Notes under the pieces: generated by a model
Seen by the model: only the letters and a program-made list of their open reading frames with translations
Told to the model about the DNA's origin: nothing
The model's database searches: none
Translations under genes and position numbers: made by a program
Shown: positions 1 through 9,430 of the stretch, piece by piece
Numbering within the stretch: the stretch's first letter is position 1
Layout of the letters: each line of letters starts with the position of its first letter
DNA from: Parasponia andersonii
Taxonomy: Eukaryota > Streptophyta > Magnoliopsida > Rosales > Cannabaceae
DNA: 64,000 bases
Reading direction: 5' to 3'
NCBI GenBank assembly: GCA_002914805.1
Contig: JXTB01000113.1
Location: 554,540-618,539 of the forward strand

Positions 1-330
1 AATGGCCTGTGTCTCCATTCTCGTGTCTACAAGAATTGGGGCATGATCTGAATCCTGAATAGCCAAATTTCGAACTCCAGCTTTTAGCTATTGGACCATC
101 CATTGAGGAACACAAACTACCCGATCTAGTCTCTCCTTCACCAAGTGCTCCAGAATCCTCCCCTTAGTCCACTTGAACATCCCACCCGTGCATCCCACAT
201 CAATTGAGCCAGTTTGAAAAAGGAATTCCCGTAGCCCACTTCCATCATAGTTTCGAAAACCAGAACCTCCTATCTTTTCATCTTCAGATAAAAATATAAT
301 TAAGATCCCCTAGTCAAGCCCAAATTCCAC
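1..330 (-). pseudogene. LINE (non-LTR) endonuclease domain fragment
   Basis: Read on the minus strand, this stretch translates into the C-terminal part of a plant LINE APE-type endonuclease. Recognisable pieces in order are GDLN followed by an EK.GG-like segment, REFLFQTGSIDVGCTGG, WTKGR, ERLDRVV, a WM segment and NLAIQDSDHAPILV. The SDHAP motif holds the catalytic Asp-His of this family, and GDLN is the usual internal motif. There is an in-frame stop (VQ*LK) and a stop after GDLNYIFI, so the copy is dead. The reverse transcriptase would lie to the left, outside the window. The remnant stops near the left end of the MULE at about 377, which suggests that the MULE inserted into or next to it. 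The family call is from motif recognition only. Confidence 0.72.
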
Positions 331-357
331 CCCTCAATGAGACCTTAGTGGCGGTGA

Positions 358-440
358 CCTGAGCCAAAACTCAAGCGAAATTAGGTTAAACATGCTTCCT
401 GAGCCAAAACTCAAGCGAAATTAGATTAAACATGCTTCCT
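358..440. repeat. 40-bp tandem duplication, two copies
   Basis: Copies at 358-397 and 398-437 differ by one base (ttaggttaaa against ttagattaaa). Each copy contains the 22-bp sequence that recurs inverted at 3660-3681, so the left terminal repeat of the MULE appears to be duplicated. Confidence 0.85.
377..398 (+). repeat. MULE left terminal inverted repeat (outer copy)
   Basis: This matches the inverse of 3660-3681 in 20 of 22 positions. A second, one-base-different copy lies at 417-438. Confidence 0.6.
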
Positions 441-794
441 AATACTTTTGTTTTAGCCTATACGTACGAGTTAAAAAATATGTTTAAGGACGAAAATAAT
501 CTTATTAATACCCAAGAGAAAATATACCTCATTTTTAAAGGAGTGTGTGTCATACTTTCCTCTGAAACTTCTCATTTTTCTCTCTCTCCAACTCTTTCTT
601 TCGTCTCCTTCTCTGAAGAGCTAAGAACCCGTCGTGCCGTAAATCGAGGAAGACGAAAACTCGTCGTGTCGTCTATCATAAATCTCTCTCACTGTTGAGG
701 ATTACGTTGAGAAAAATAAGTTCCCAAAAGAAGGTAAGCAAAATATGATTTGAGGGTTTTATTTTTTTGAATTTAGGGCATTTGTAGTAGAAGA
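441..794. other. MULE subterminal region, no gene seen
   Basis: This AT-rich sequence becomes pyrimidine-rich (580-660) and ends in a possible splice donor (AAG|GTAAGC near 734). It contains a short open frame with no recognisable domain or codon pattern. It could be the leader of the plus-strand DUF1985 unit, but nothing else supports that. Confidence 0.3.
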
Positions 795-1460
795 AAATTT
801 AGAAATTTTTGGATGAAATTTTTATATGACGTAATTTTTTACTTCATTTCGACATTTTTTCGATGCATTTTCGATTAATTTCGTTAAAATTTCGATCATA
901 TTTCGATGAGTATGGCTGAAAATAGTACCGGAAAATCACGTGAAATTCGACGTATTTTCGATGGTATTTCGATAGCATTTCGATTTACAGAGTCGAAATT
1001 TCGATACCTTTTCAATGATATTTTAAAATAGGTAAAATAAACTTTCGATGTTATTTCAATTGTGTTTCGATTTTATTTCGATAAGGTTTCGATGAATAGT
1101 GCTGAAATTTCGATACATTTTCGATGACATTTTAAAATAGAAAATAAAGCTGCTCTAAATTTTCGATGTTAGTTCGACTGTTTTTCGATGACAGTTCGAT
1201 GACCTTTTCTAGTAGCTAGTAGTTAATCTTTTTCGACTGTTTTCGATTAATTTTCGATTTCATTTCGACATGCTCTGTTTTTCGATGATTTTCATGGACA
1301 ATTTTGACCTCGTGGCTATTTGTTCTCATTTGAGATAGTTTCTGTAGGATTTTTTTGATGATAATCGAAATATCGTCAAAATCAAAATGATCGAAATTTC
1401 GATCACTTTTCGACCTATTTCGATTCATTTTAACTATATTTCGACGTAATTTAGATACTT
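795..1460 (+). repeat. Left array of TTTCGAT-type heptamers
   Basis: TTTCGAT and close variants recur dozens of times, almost always in this orientation, at irregular 10-30 bp spacing. A longer unit of about 109 bp is suggested by the gaaatttcgatac segments near 995 and 1104. The matching array at the other end of the element is in the opposite orientation. Confidence 0.8.
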
Positions 1461-1587
1461 TTGATATATGTTAAATTTGTAAAAATTTTGTCTAAATTGC
1501 TTTGTTCCTCTTATGCCGAACCAAAAGTCAAAGTTCCTTGTACCTTTTGGGGAATACTTTCCTGGAAGGGTCACTATAAAAAGAACA

Positions 1588-1905
1588 ACGGTGATGTCGA
1601 AGATTAAGGAGAGATTTGAGAAGTATGATTTGTTAGAGAGGGCAAAGCAGTGTCCGTTTAATTAGTTTTTTCTTGCTCTTCCAATGCAAGCATCAGGAGT
1701 ACTTATACACTAATTACTGTTGAGGAAGATAAATCCAAAATCCCGGCGAAGTTGTAGTTTTTCATTGGGGATAGCAACTTGAGATTCGGTCTTGGTGAGT
1801 TTGTGTTGATAACAACGTTAAACTTTGGCAAAGATCCAGATGTTGTGAAGTACAAATCTATGTCTAGTAGCATGAGGCTCAGGGAGACATATTGTGGCAA
1901 TGATC
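1588..1905 (+). pseudogene. DUF1985-like fragment from a ULP1-type MULE gene
   Basis: The plus-strand translation gives MSKIKERFEKYDLL, then FFLALPMQASGVLIH and, after a frameshift near 1710, FFIGDSNLRFGLGEFVLITT followed by LNFGKDPDV. The (I/V)G....RF...EF.L.T.LN.G pattern is the hallmark of plant DUF1985 domains, which normally sit upstream of a C48/ULP1 cysteine protease in MULE-carried genes. There are in-frame stops (FN*FF, IH*LL, KL*FF) and one frameshift, so it is not functional. The sequence ends abruptly at about 1905 where the convergent transposase also ends. No protease part is present. The call rests on motif memory and should be checked by profile search. Confidence 0.6.
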
Positions 1906-2650
1906 AGTCTTGAATTTTGCTTGGATATTTATACCAATATAATGTATGCAAGCTCCATGGTGTGCTTCAGGGAACACAGTCGACAATGCATTCGTAATAC
2001 TTGGGTGTTGGTCCGATACGAAGACCAAGTTCTCAACGTCTCCAATTGCTTCCTTTAGTTTTATGATAAAATACGTCCAGGAGTCATTGTTCTCTGAGTC
2101 GACTGCTCCAAATGCAACAGGATACAACTGCCTGTTTGCATCTTATGCAATCGCAGCCAACATTGTCTCTCCACAGTTTGTTTTTAAGAAGAATCCATCC
2201 ACACATAGCACAGGACGACATGCTGTTCTAAAGCCCCGAATAGATACAGCTAGTGATATGAAGAAATACTTGAAACGTCCCATCTCATCGGTCTCTAAAT
2301 GCATTACTGTTCCTAGATTAGTCGTCTCTAACACATGTAGGTAAGATGGCAGCTTTTGGTATGAACTTTCCACTGTTCCCCTCACATATAGAAGTGCTTT
2401 TTCCCTACATCTCCATACCTTTTCATATGTCATGTTAATCCCCATAGTCTTTAGAGAAATTGTCGATTATTGATCGAGGGGCATAATTAAGGTTGGTTTG
2501 ATTTGTGTACTTTCTCTTAATTTAATGTCCAATAACCTATGGTGCTGCTTGTCTGTTGTCCTTATGCCTTATTGCCAACGAACATGTGTGTTCAGGCACA
2601 TATCTTTGCATCTCAAATATGTCAGATTACTCCACCTTTCTAGCTCGCAA
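1879..2650 (-). pseudogene. MULE transposase (mudrA-like) remnant
   Basis: Read from 2650 downward on the minus strand, the order is YVPEHTCSLAIRHKDNRQAA, then P*VIGH, YGINMTYEKVWRCREKAL, CVDGFFLKTNCGETMLAAIA, a stop, then DANRQLYPVAFGAVDSENND, LVFVSDQHPSITNA and VFPEAHHGACIHYI. This is the MULE transposase core. The Asp in VDGFFL and the Asp in VSDQHP match two residues of the DDE triad. The domain breaks off after about QAKFKT, before the third acidic residue region and the SWIM zinc finger. Stops at 2143-2145 and in P*VIGH look like single C-to-T or G-to-A changes of Gln and Trp codons. It is certainly inactive. Confidence 0.85.
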
Positions 2651-2696
2651 CCGTTACGTACAATTGTCGTCTATATATGTTATAAACCACCACGTA

Positions 2697-3182
2697 CAAT
2701 TGATCGAAAAAAATAATCGAAATAATCATCGAAAATAGATCGAAAATTCGACTACCATCGAATTATAGTCGACGAAATTCTTACATCTCATATTTTATCG
2801 AAATTTGGTCGAAATTATAATCGAAATACATCGAAATTGATCGAAAAAATAATCGAAATAGTCATCGAAAAAAATAATCGAAAATAGTCATCGAAAATAG
2901 ATCAAAAAATCGACTACTATCAAATTATAGTCGAAATATAGTCGACGAAATTCTTACATCTCAGACTTCATCGAAATTTGGTCGAAATTATAATTGAAAT
3001 ACATCGAAATTGATCGAAAAAAATAATCGAAATAGTCATCGAAAAAAATAATCGAAATAGTCATCGAAAATAGGTTGAAAATTCGACTACCATCGAATTA
3101 TAATCAAAATATAGTCGACGAAATTCTTACATCTCAGACTTCATCGAAATATGGTCGAAATTACATCGAAAATTCGATGCTT
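2697..3182 (-). repeat. Right array of ATCGAAA-type heptamers with a ~173-bp higher-order unit
   Basis: ATCGAAA and variants dominate, the reverse complement of the left array. A longer unit repeats: the gacgaaattc landmark occurs at 2771, 2943 and 3117 (spacings 172 and 174 bp). Within each unit the order of sub-motifs is conserved (catcgaattatagtcgacg, cttacatctca, gtcgaaatt, catcgaaattgatcg). Confidence 0.85.
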
Positions 3183-3659
3183 ATCGTGAGGCAGTTTTAT
3201 TTTTTGAGAAATCCAGACTCTTGCAGATAATCCCAGACCCAGAAAACAACTTTTAATGTATAAATTATGCCCGTAACATATCAAAACTCAGTTAAAAACC
3301 ATTTCAAACAGTACCCATAACATTTGAATATATAAATTACATACCCATTTCGCGGATTTCCGTCCTCCGTCTTACCGCCAAGTCTTTTTTCTGTTTTTTC
3401 AACTTTTATCATTTTCTTCTTTTTTGCTCCTAGAATTTCAGCTCCTTAGATAGTGTGATAACTTCAAACATGAGATTACAGGAAAGATTATGAAGATATA
3501 GAAGGAAGAATAAGGAGCTACAGCTAAGTTAAAGAGGAAAAGTGCGACATATACATTGTAAACCAATTATTAAGGACAAAAGTGACATTTCAACTAGGTA
3601 TATCCATATTTTTCAGAGTTTCATTGAGGAAAGCATATGTGCCAAAATATGTCTCTTAT

Positions 3660-3681
3660 GATGCATATTTAACCTAATTTC
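3660..3681 (-). repeat. MULE right terminal inverted repeat
   Basis: This is the inverse of the 377-398 repeat with two mismatches. It marks the probable right end of the MULE. Confidence 0.6.
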
Positions 3682-3763
3682 TCAAACATAATTAGGCTCG
3701 TTAATCTCAAGTCTTGTTTCAGTCTCCCTTGGTATCTCCATGTCCAAGAATTAGATCTATAAC

Positions 3764-3979
3764 AGTTCTGTAACATGCTTTGAAAAAGCAAGGTTCAACA
3801 AGAACCCAGGCCACTATCCCGAGGGGAGAGCCATCGCTGATTCGGTTACCTTTCGGTTCTTGGCGAAGTTATACGAGTGGTGCAAGGACTTAAGAATGTG
3901 TAAAGGACAGTTTGGTGACAAGGACTGGTTGTGCAAAAGAATTACTAGTACTATTGTTAATATGGGTTTGAGTCAGTAA
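3764..3979 (+). pseudogene. Unrecognised exon-like fragment
   Basis: An open frame without a start codon runs to a stop at 3977-3979. It reads ...FNKNPGHYPEGRAIADSVTF, then RFLAKLYEWCKDLRMCKG and QFGDKDWLCKRIT. The composition is more GC-rich and protein-like than the surroundings, with many charged and aromatic residues, so it looks like a former exon rather than chance. I do not recognise the family. About 340 bp further right the host sequence is split by the Gypsy insertion at 4368, and a second coding-like piece resumes after it (15340-15421). Both may belong to one broken gene. The frame could also be captured sequence. Confidence 0.4.
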
Positions 3980-4362
3980 ATTCTCAATAAACAGAAAGTA
4001 ATACTATGACGTAATCCTTCATTGTAATATTGCATTGGTGACATAGCGTTGCTCTTATTTTTTGGTAGAAACTGTTCGATTTCTCACTTAGGAAACAACT
4101 TGGGCACCCATGATTTGGGGATATGCCTAATGGCCGTAGCCCTTCCTAGGTATTGGCCCAATACGAGGTTTTTGGAGGTTTCTTTTATTTATGAGTGACC
4201 ATAGTCTATATCTTTTTCGCTTTTACACTTCGTTTTAGTAATATCTCCTTTCTTTATGAATAAATTACCGAATATATCTGTTATTTTCACACTAGTTATC
4301 GACTACATGAACTCCTATATTAGATTTCATTTATATAATAATCAAGTATATCATTTTCTAAA
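3980..4362. other. AT-rich sequence without recognised gene
   Basis: No open frame or motif of note is present. It could be intron or 3' flank of the fragment at 3764-3979. It ends at the Gypsy target site. Confidence 0.4.
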
Positions 4363-4367
4363 CCAAG
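4363..4367. repeat. Target-site duplication, left copy (CCAAG)
   Basis: CCAAG lies immediately before the 5' LTR and recurs at 15314-15318 immediately after the 3' LTR. Confidence 0.85.
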
Positions 4368-4975
4368 TGTTGTGCGATTTAAAATCTATATGATAGTCAA
4401 TGCCAGAAAAGGAAAGTTAGCGACCAAGTTGGACGCGTCAGGTTGCATGAGAATTTTCTTTATCAAAGTGCGACCTCCTCCGAATGAATTAAGTGCGATC
4501 AGTATGAAAAGGAAACTAGATCAAGATTCATCAAACGAGAAATCTACAAAGAAAGGGAATAAAGTTTCTCTTTGAAGGTCGACCAATCATTCCATTTAAG
4601 TTATTACCCAATTATATTGTTACTCAAATTGTATTTTCTGATTACACATTTATCCGTTTTCACAATTGGGAAACATTGAGCTACTCTCACTTATATAAGG
4701 GGAGTTCAATGTTGCTGTGAGGGACTTTTACTTGGACTTCTTTTTTCCGGACAATATTCTGTATTTTAGCTCTTGGAGTTCCAACCTTGAGACCTAACAA
4801 AACTCTTGTAATTCTCTAGAAAATAATAAAAAACAATGAACGTAGGCTCATATTTTTTGGGGCTGAACCATTATAAAATTTTCGTCTCTTTACTTGTTTT
4901 GATTTATCAACCCTTTTCACACATACCACATATTGCAATTTTCTAAATTTATTGTTGACAAAAACTCTGTCAACA
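4368..4975 (+). repeat. 5' LTR of element 1
   Basis: It begins TGTTGTGCG and ends TGTCAACA, as expected for TG...CA LTR ends. It aligns through its length with 14705-15313. A TATA box (tatataagg) lies at 4692-4700 and should start transcription about 30 bp downstream. Confidence 0.93.
4692..4700 (+). promoter_or_regulatory. TATA box of the 5' LTR
   Basis: TATATAAGG is conserved in the other LTR at 15030-15038. It marks the U3/R side of the LTR. Confidence 0.7.
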
Positions 4976-4994
4976 ATTAGCGCTAGAAGGAGGG
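4976..4994 (+). other. Primer-binding-site-like sequence
   Basis: Directly after the LTR end the sequence reads attagcgctagaaggaggg. A PBS normally starts TGG, complementary to the tRNA CCA end. Here that position reads TAG, consistent with one G-to-A change. The tRNA species is not assigned. Confidence 0.5.
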
Positions 4995-5099
4995 CTATTC
5001 CAGCAAAAAAGTTTGACAATTTCGCTTCTTCAACAATGGCAAACAACAGAAACACTACCAGAATCACTCGAACTAGCTAAAACTAACCCCAAAGCACTG

Positions 5100-6950
5100 T
5101 TGCTGCACAGGTAGATCCTGCATGGAGGAGGCACTGGTGAACCTTCAACAAATCACTAATTAGATTAATGATTCTTTACGATGACTTGCTGAGGAACAGA
5201 TGGTGACTCCACCACAGCATGAAAGTCCTAGAGAACGTCTTACTTAACTATCTCAGAGAGGAATTCAGATCCTAGGGATAGGGAATCTCAACCAACACAG
5301 AGCCCAGCAGGAGCGTCATAGAGATCACACCTCTAAGAGAAAAGGTAAGGTCATAGACTTACCTCTGGAATATGGTACTGAAAGTTCAAGTACTGAACGT
5401 GATCATGGACAACTTTCTCGGAGAGCAACTATCAATCATAATTGTTTAAACAACAAGCAAAAATGTCAATCGAGAAGCATCTTTGAAAGGATTAGTAGGG
5501 AGTCTCGACAGAATCCTGCAGACCTCAGACAATATCTAGAACATCGACGTAGTTAGGAGCGATCTACATCACATCATAATGACCAAAGTCGATCTCGTCG
5601 TACTATTTCATTGGAGTTCCTACAAAGGTCGCAGCAGATCCTGCCCGACCAACCAGCCTTATATCGTGATAATGACCAAAGGCCGCCCCTACCACCAGTA
5701 AGAGAGAATGTTCTCCCTCCGAATGTCGATGTTCATAATTTAAGGATCACATTAGAAGTACTTGCTGGCTGGGACGATGAGCTCACTGATGGGTATCGTC
5801 AATCGCCATTTAGCGAGGAAGTTCGAGCTGCTGCCTTACCTACTGGATTCAAATTTCCTCCATAAACACTTTTGATGGGAAAATTGATCCATAGGATCAT
5901 ATGGATCACTTCAGCGACTTGATGGAACTTCATCGTATCGATGATCTCGCACGTTGCAGATGTTTTGTTGTAACTCTTACAGGAGCAGCAAAGAAGTGGT
6001 TCCGAGGACTCAAGTCTGGTTTAATCTCGTCTTGGCAACAACTTCAGACTGCATTCCTGAGGCAATTCCAGGATGCGAAGAATTTTACTGTTCCACTTGT
6101 CAGTTTGTCTGCTATTCGGCAACGTCTGGAGGAAACTTTATGATCTTACCTTAATCATTTTATCTCAGAACTGGTAAAGGACAACAACCCACTTGAAGGG
6201 GGAGTTTTAACTCTAATAATGGATGGAGTATGACCAGAGACTAAACTCTGGGAAGAGTTACTTGAGCGAGAATGCAGAACCCTTGAAGACTTCTATCGAA
6301 GAGTTGGTCGGCATCTAAGAGTGGAATCTTCACGCAAGAATCTTTATAAGACGAAGAAGGAAGGAGGGAAAGATGCTGCTAAAGATATGACCACAACCAA
6401 CAACAATAATAACAAGAAGTCAAACAAAAGAAGTAATGAACAATCGATTGAGAAGCAGCCTAAATAGAAAAAGCAGGAGATTCCAAGAGCTCCTATGAGA
6501 TTCAACAACTACACTGAACTGAACACACCCATAGATCATATATATGCGCTCATAAACTTGCAGGAGCTATATCGTCAACTGAAACCAATAAAAAGGGATA
6601 GAGTAAGGCATGATCCCAACAAATTCTGCCGGTATCACAATGACATTAGACACGATACCAATAACTATTTTGCCTAAAAAGATGAAATCAAAAGATTAAT
6701 TAAAGAAGGGCGACTGCGAAAGTACACTAAACAGAATAATGAAAGGCGAGAAGAAAACCGACAGCGACCTCCAGAAATTCAACGCGAGGTGCGAACTATT
6801 TTTAGAGGACCGCATGTTGGTGGAGCTTCAAAGAGGGTGCAAGATAGGTGCGCACGAGATGCACGACAATAACCATTGAATGTCATGCATCTTGAGCAGC
6901 AACTATGAAAGCTTCAACAAGTACCGGATATGGATATTACCTTCACAGAA
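5100..6950 (+). pseudogene. Gag of element 1, broken
   Basis: The N-terminal part is Arg/Gln-rich and low-complexity. The capsid (retrotrans_gag) region runs from about 5800 to 6300: SPFSEEVRAAALPTGFKFP, then after a frameshift MDHFSDLMELHRIDDLARCR, TLTGAAKKWFRGLKSG, SSWQQLQTAFLRQF. A C-terminal Lys/Asn-rich stretch follows, then PIDHIYALINLQ and CRYHNDIRHDTNNYF, which corresponds to the degenerate zinc-knuckle region of Tat gag. Stops include TGA at 6141 and 6231, TAG near 6465 and TAA near 6676. Two of these (ETL*SYL, DGV*PE) are readily explained as CGA Arg to TGA. No full-length protein can be made. Confidence 0.9.
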
Positions 6951-7640
6951 TAGGATATAAGGGAGGTCCATTACCCGCATAATGATGCATTGGTTATAAA
7001 GATCAACTGTGGAGGCACGCAGCTATGGCGAGTATTGGTCGATAATGGAAGTGCCATCGATATCTTGTACTATGACGCCTTCAAGAAGATGGGGTTGAGT
7101 GAAAGCGACCTAAAACCTACTGTCACTCCACTTTATAGATTTACTGGTAACAACATAATGCTTAGGGGTATGAATGAGTTAATGGTCAATGTTGGAACTT
7201 ATCCTAGGGTTTCAATGGTAATGACCCAATTCTTAGTTGTGGATTGTCCCTCTGCATTTAATGCTGTACTAGGAAGACCAACACTGAGGGAATTATGAGT
7301 AGTTACTTCAATCTGTCACCTTGCTATGAAGTTCCCGACTCAACATGGAGTAGGTGAAGTGCGAGGTAACCAATATGATACACAAACTTGTTATAATAAT
7401 TCTTTAAAGCTCGCAGCAAAAGATGTGGCACCTCGCATAATGATGGTCCAGCTACAAGGTGAAGCGGCAGGTGAAGCATCAAGTGAAGCGTCAAGTGAAG
7501 TGTCAGGCAAAATGTCAATCAAAGACCTCTACCCTCGAGAAGTCGATGAAGAGCTTAAGACTAGACCTATAGAAGACTTAGAAGATTTGCCGATTGATAG
7601 ATCTTCGAAGGTTCTAAAAATCAGAGCGAAGCTTTAAGAA
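6951..7640 (+). pseudogene. Aspartic protease and linker of element 1 pol
   Basis: The frame at 6990-7298 contains LVDNGSAIDILYYDAFKKMG and ends with FNAVLGRPTL. This is the retropepsin fold of plant Gypsy elements: D(N/T/S)GS active site, flap region, then LGR. The catalytic Asp is present. A linker follows (7326-7637) with a small tandem Glu-Ala-Ser-Ser repeat (gaagcggcaggtgaagcatc and variants at 7460-7505). It ends with a stop just before the reverse transcriptase frame. Confidence 0.88.
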
Positions 7641-8480
7641 CCCATGCTAGCTTTATTGGTTGCTTTTTTGAAATTAAACTTGGATATCTTCGCATGGCAA
7701 CATTCGGATATGGTGGGGATTGATCCGAATATCATGTGTCATTGCCTTAATATAGATACGACGAAAAAGCCTGTACGGCAAAAAAGAAGAGCCATGAATC
7801 CAGAACGCTACGTCGCATTGAAAGAAGAGGTAGGGAAATTGCTCAAAATTGGATTCATCAGGGAATCCTTCTACCCGAACTGGCTTGTAAACCCAGTTTT
7901 AGTAAAGAAACCCAATGGGAACTTGCATTGATTTCACCGACCTCAACAAAGCATGCCCGAAGGACAGTTTTCTCCTTCCAAGAATCGACCAGCTTATAGA
8001 TGCGACGTCGGGACATAAACTCTTAAGCTTTATGGACGTGTATTTTGGATACAATTAATTCCCTATCTACGAGCTAGATGAGGAGCATACCTCGTTCATC
8101 ACTGATCGAGGATTGTACTATTATAAGAAGATGCCCTTTGGACTCATCAATGTAGGAGCGACTTATCAGTGTCTTATCAATATGATGTTTGGAAAACAAA
8201 ATTGGCAGGACAATGGAAGTATATGTTGATGACATGTTAGTAAAGTCGAAAGAAGCTGAAGATCACGTCAAGCGTCTTGATGAAATGTTCAAAAATCTTC
8301 AGAAATATCAGATGAAGCTGAACCCCGAGAAGTACACATTCAGAGTAGGATCTAGAAAATTCCTGAGGTTCATGGTCAATCAACGAGGAATCGAGGCTAA
8401 CCCTCAGAAGATATAAGCACTAATTGATATGCAATCCCCTCGCAAACCCAAAAATGTACAGAGCCTGGCGGGAATAGTGG
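7641..8480 (+). pseudogene. Reverse transcriptase domain of element 1, frameshifted
   Basis: In order: DIFAWQHSDMVGIDP, the KPVRQKRRAMNPER block, EVGKLLKIGFIRE, PNWLVNPVLVKKPNG, a frameshift near 7925, DFTDLNKACPKDSF, IDQLIDATSG, a stop at GYN*FPIY, the MPFGL block, a frameshift near 8195, then MEVYVDDMLVKS with the catalytic YVDD, and LNPEKYTFRV. All major RT motifs can be followed, but three separate pieces are needed. The stop at GYN* is a Gln codon in relatives (CAA to TAA). Confidence 0.92.
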
Positions 8481-8559
8481 CCACATTGAGTCGATTTGTA
8501 TCCAGGTCAACCGATAAATGCTGACTATTCTTTGAAGTATTGAAGGGTTCGAAGAGGTT

Positions 8560-9430
8560 CGAGTAGACTGAAGAATACGAGTAAGCGTTTCAAGAATTAA
8601 AAGCACACTTGGGTTCTCCTTCACTCTTGTTGAAGCCAAACCCAGGAGAAGAATTGTACTTATATCTCGTTGTTTCCAAATATGCGACAAGTGCTGCGTT
8701 AATTCAAGAAGATGAAAAAATACAGCAACTGGTATATTACATAAATAAAAGGTTGCTTGATGCCGAAACGAGACATCTAGAGATGGAGAAGTTGGCATTA
8801 GCGCTCATCATTGCATCCAGGATACTTCAACCTTATTTTCATATGCACTCTATCAAATTTTTCACGAATTTTCCATTAAAGTAGGTTCTACAAAAACCTA
8901 AGGCTTCAGGACAACTACTTAAGTGGGTAGTTAAGTGGGCTGTCAAGTTGAGTCAATTTTGACATCAATTTTCAATCTCGCACTGCGATTAAAGGTCAAG
9001 CTCTCGCAGATTTCATTGCAGAGTTCACGTATGATGTCAATCTTCTCACAGTAGTGATTGAAAAACCTGCTATAGATTTATCAAGATTGTGGAAACTTTA
9101 CGTCGATGGATCGTCAAACGAGAATGGAGCCAGTGTGGGCTTAGTACTAATCAGTCCTGAAGGGCACAATATTCATTGTGCACTACGCTTCAAATTTCCA
9201 GTGTCAAATAATGAGGCAAACATGAAGCACTGATAGCTGGGGTAAAGTTCGCATAAGAAATGAAGGCCAAAATGATTGAGTTATATAGTGATTCCCAGCT
9301 GGTTGTTCGTCAAGTGATCGACGATTATCAAGCAAAAGGAGAAAGAATGATGGCTTACTTATAGGAGTTACAACGACTGTTCTCGACATTTACTGCTTAT
9401 AACATTCAACTTCTTCCTTGCATTAAGAAA
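8560..9430 (+). pseudogene. RNase H and second (Tat-type) RNase H of element 1
   Basis: The first module (8609-8884) has ELYLYLVVSKYATSAALIQE and YYINKRLLDAETRHLEMEKL, the connection/RNase H region linked to RT. The second starts near 9080 with WKLYVDGSSNENGASVGLVL and continues with SNNEA and YSDSQLVVRQV. A second RNase H of this archaeal-like type is a diagnostic feature of the Tat clade. A frameshift after SNNEAN near 9220 and a stop near 9362 break it. Confidence 0.88.

Larger units (their letters stand above)
377..3681 (-). mobile_element. Mutator-like element (MULE) of the DUF1985/ULP1-carrying type, degenerate
   Basis: The element is bounded by 22-bp inverted repeats: gaaattaggttaaacatgct at 377-396 (with a near-identical second copy at 417-438) and its inverse at 3660-3681, with two mismatches. 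Inside are a minus-strand MULE transposase remnant (about 1879-2650), a plus-strand DUF1985-like remnant (about 1588-1905), and CG-rich heptamer arrays in opposite orientation near each end. MULEs that carry DUF1985 plus a ULP1 (C48) protease gene beside the transposase are known in plants (Kaonashi or KI-MULEs). Here the C-terminal halves of both genes are missing where they meet at about 1905, so the element is internally deleted. No clean 9-bp target duplication was found. The exact left end is uncertain because of the 40-bp duplication. Confidence 0.62.

Noticed and set aside
432..698. 88-aa plus-strand open frame as a gene
   Set aside because: No domain, and it lies in the subterminal region of the MULE.
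1946..2344. 132-aa plus-strand open frame
   Set aside because: It is the complement of the MULE transposase remnant.
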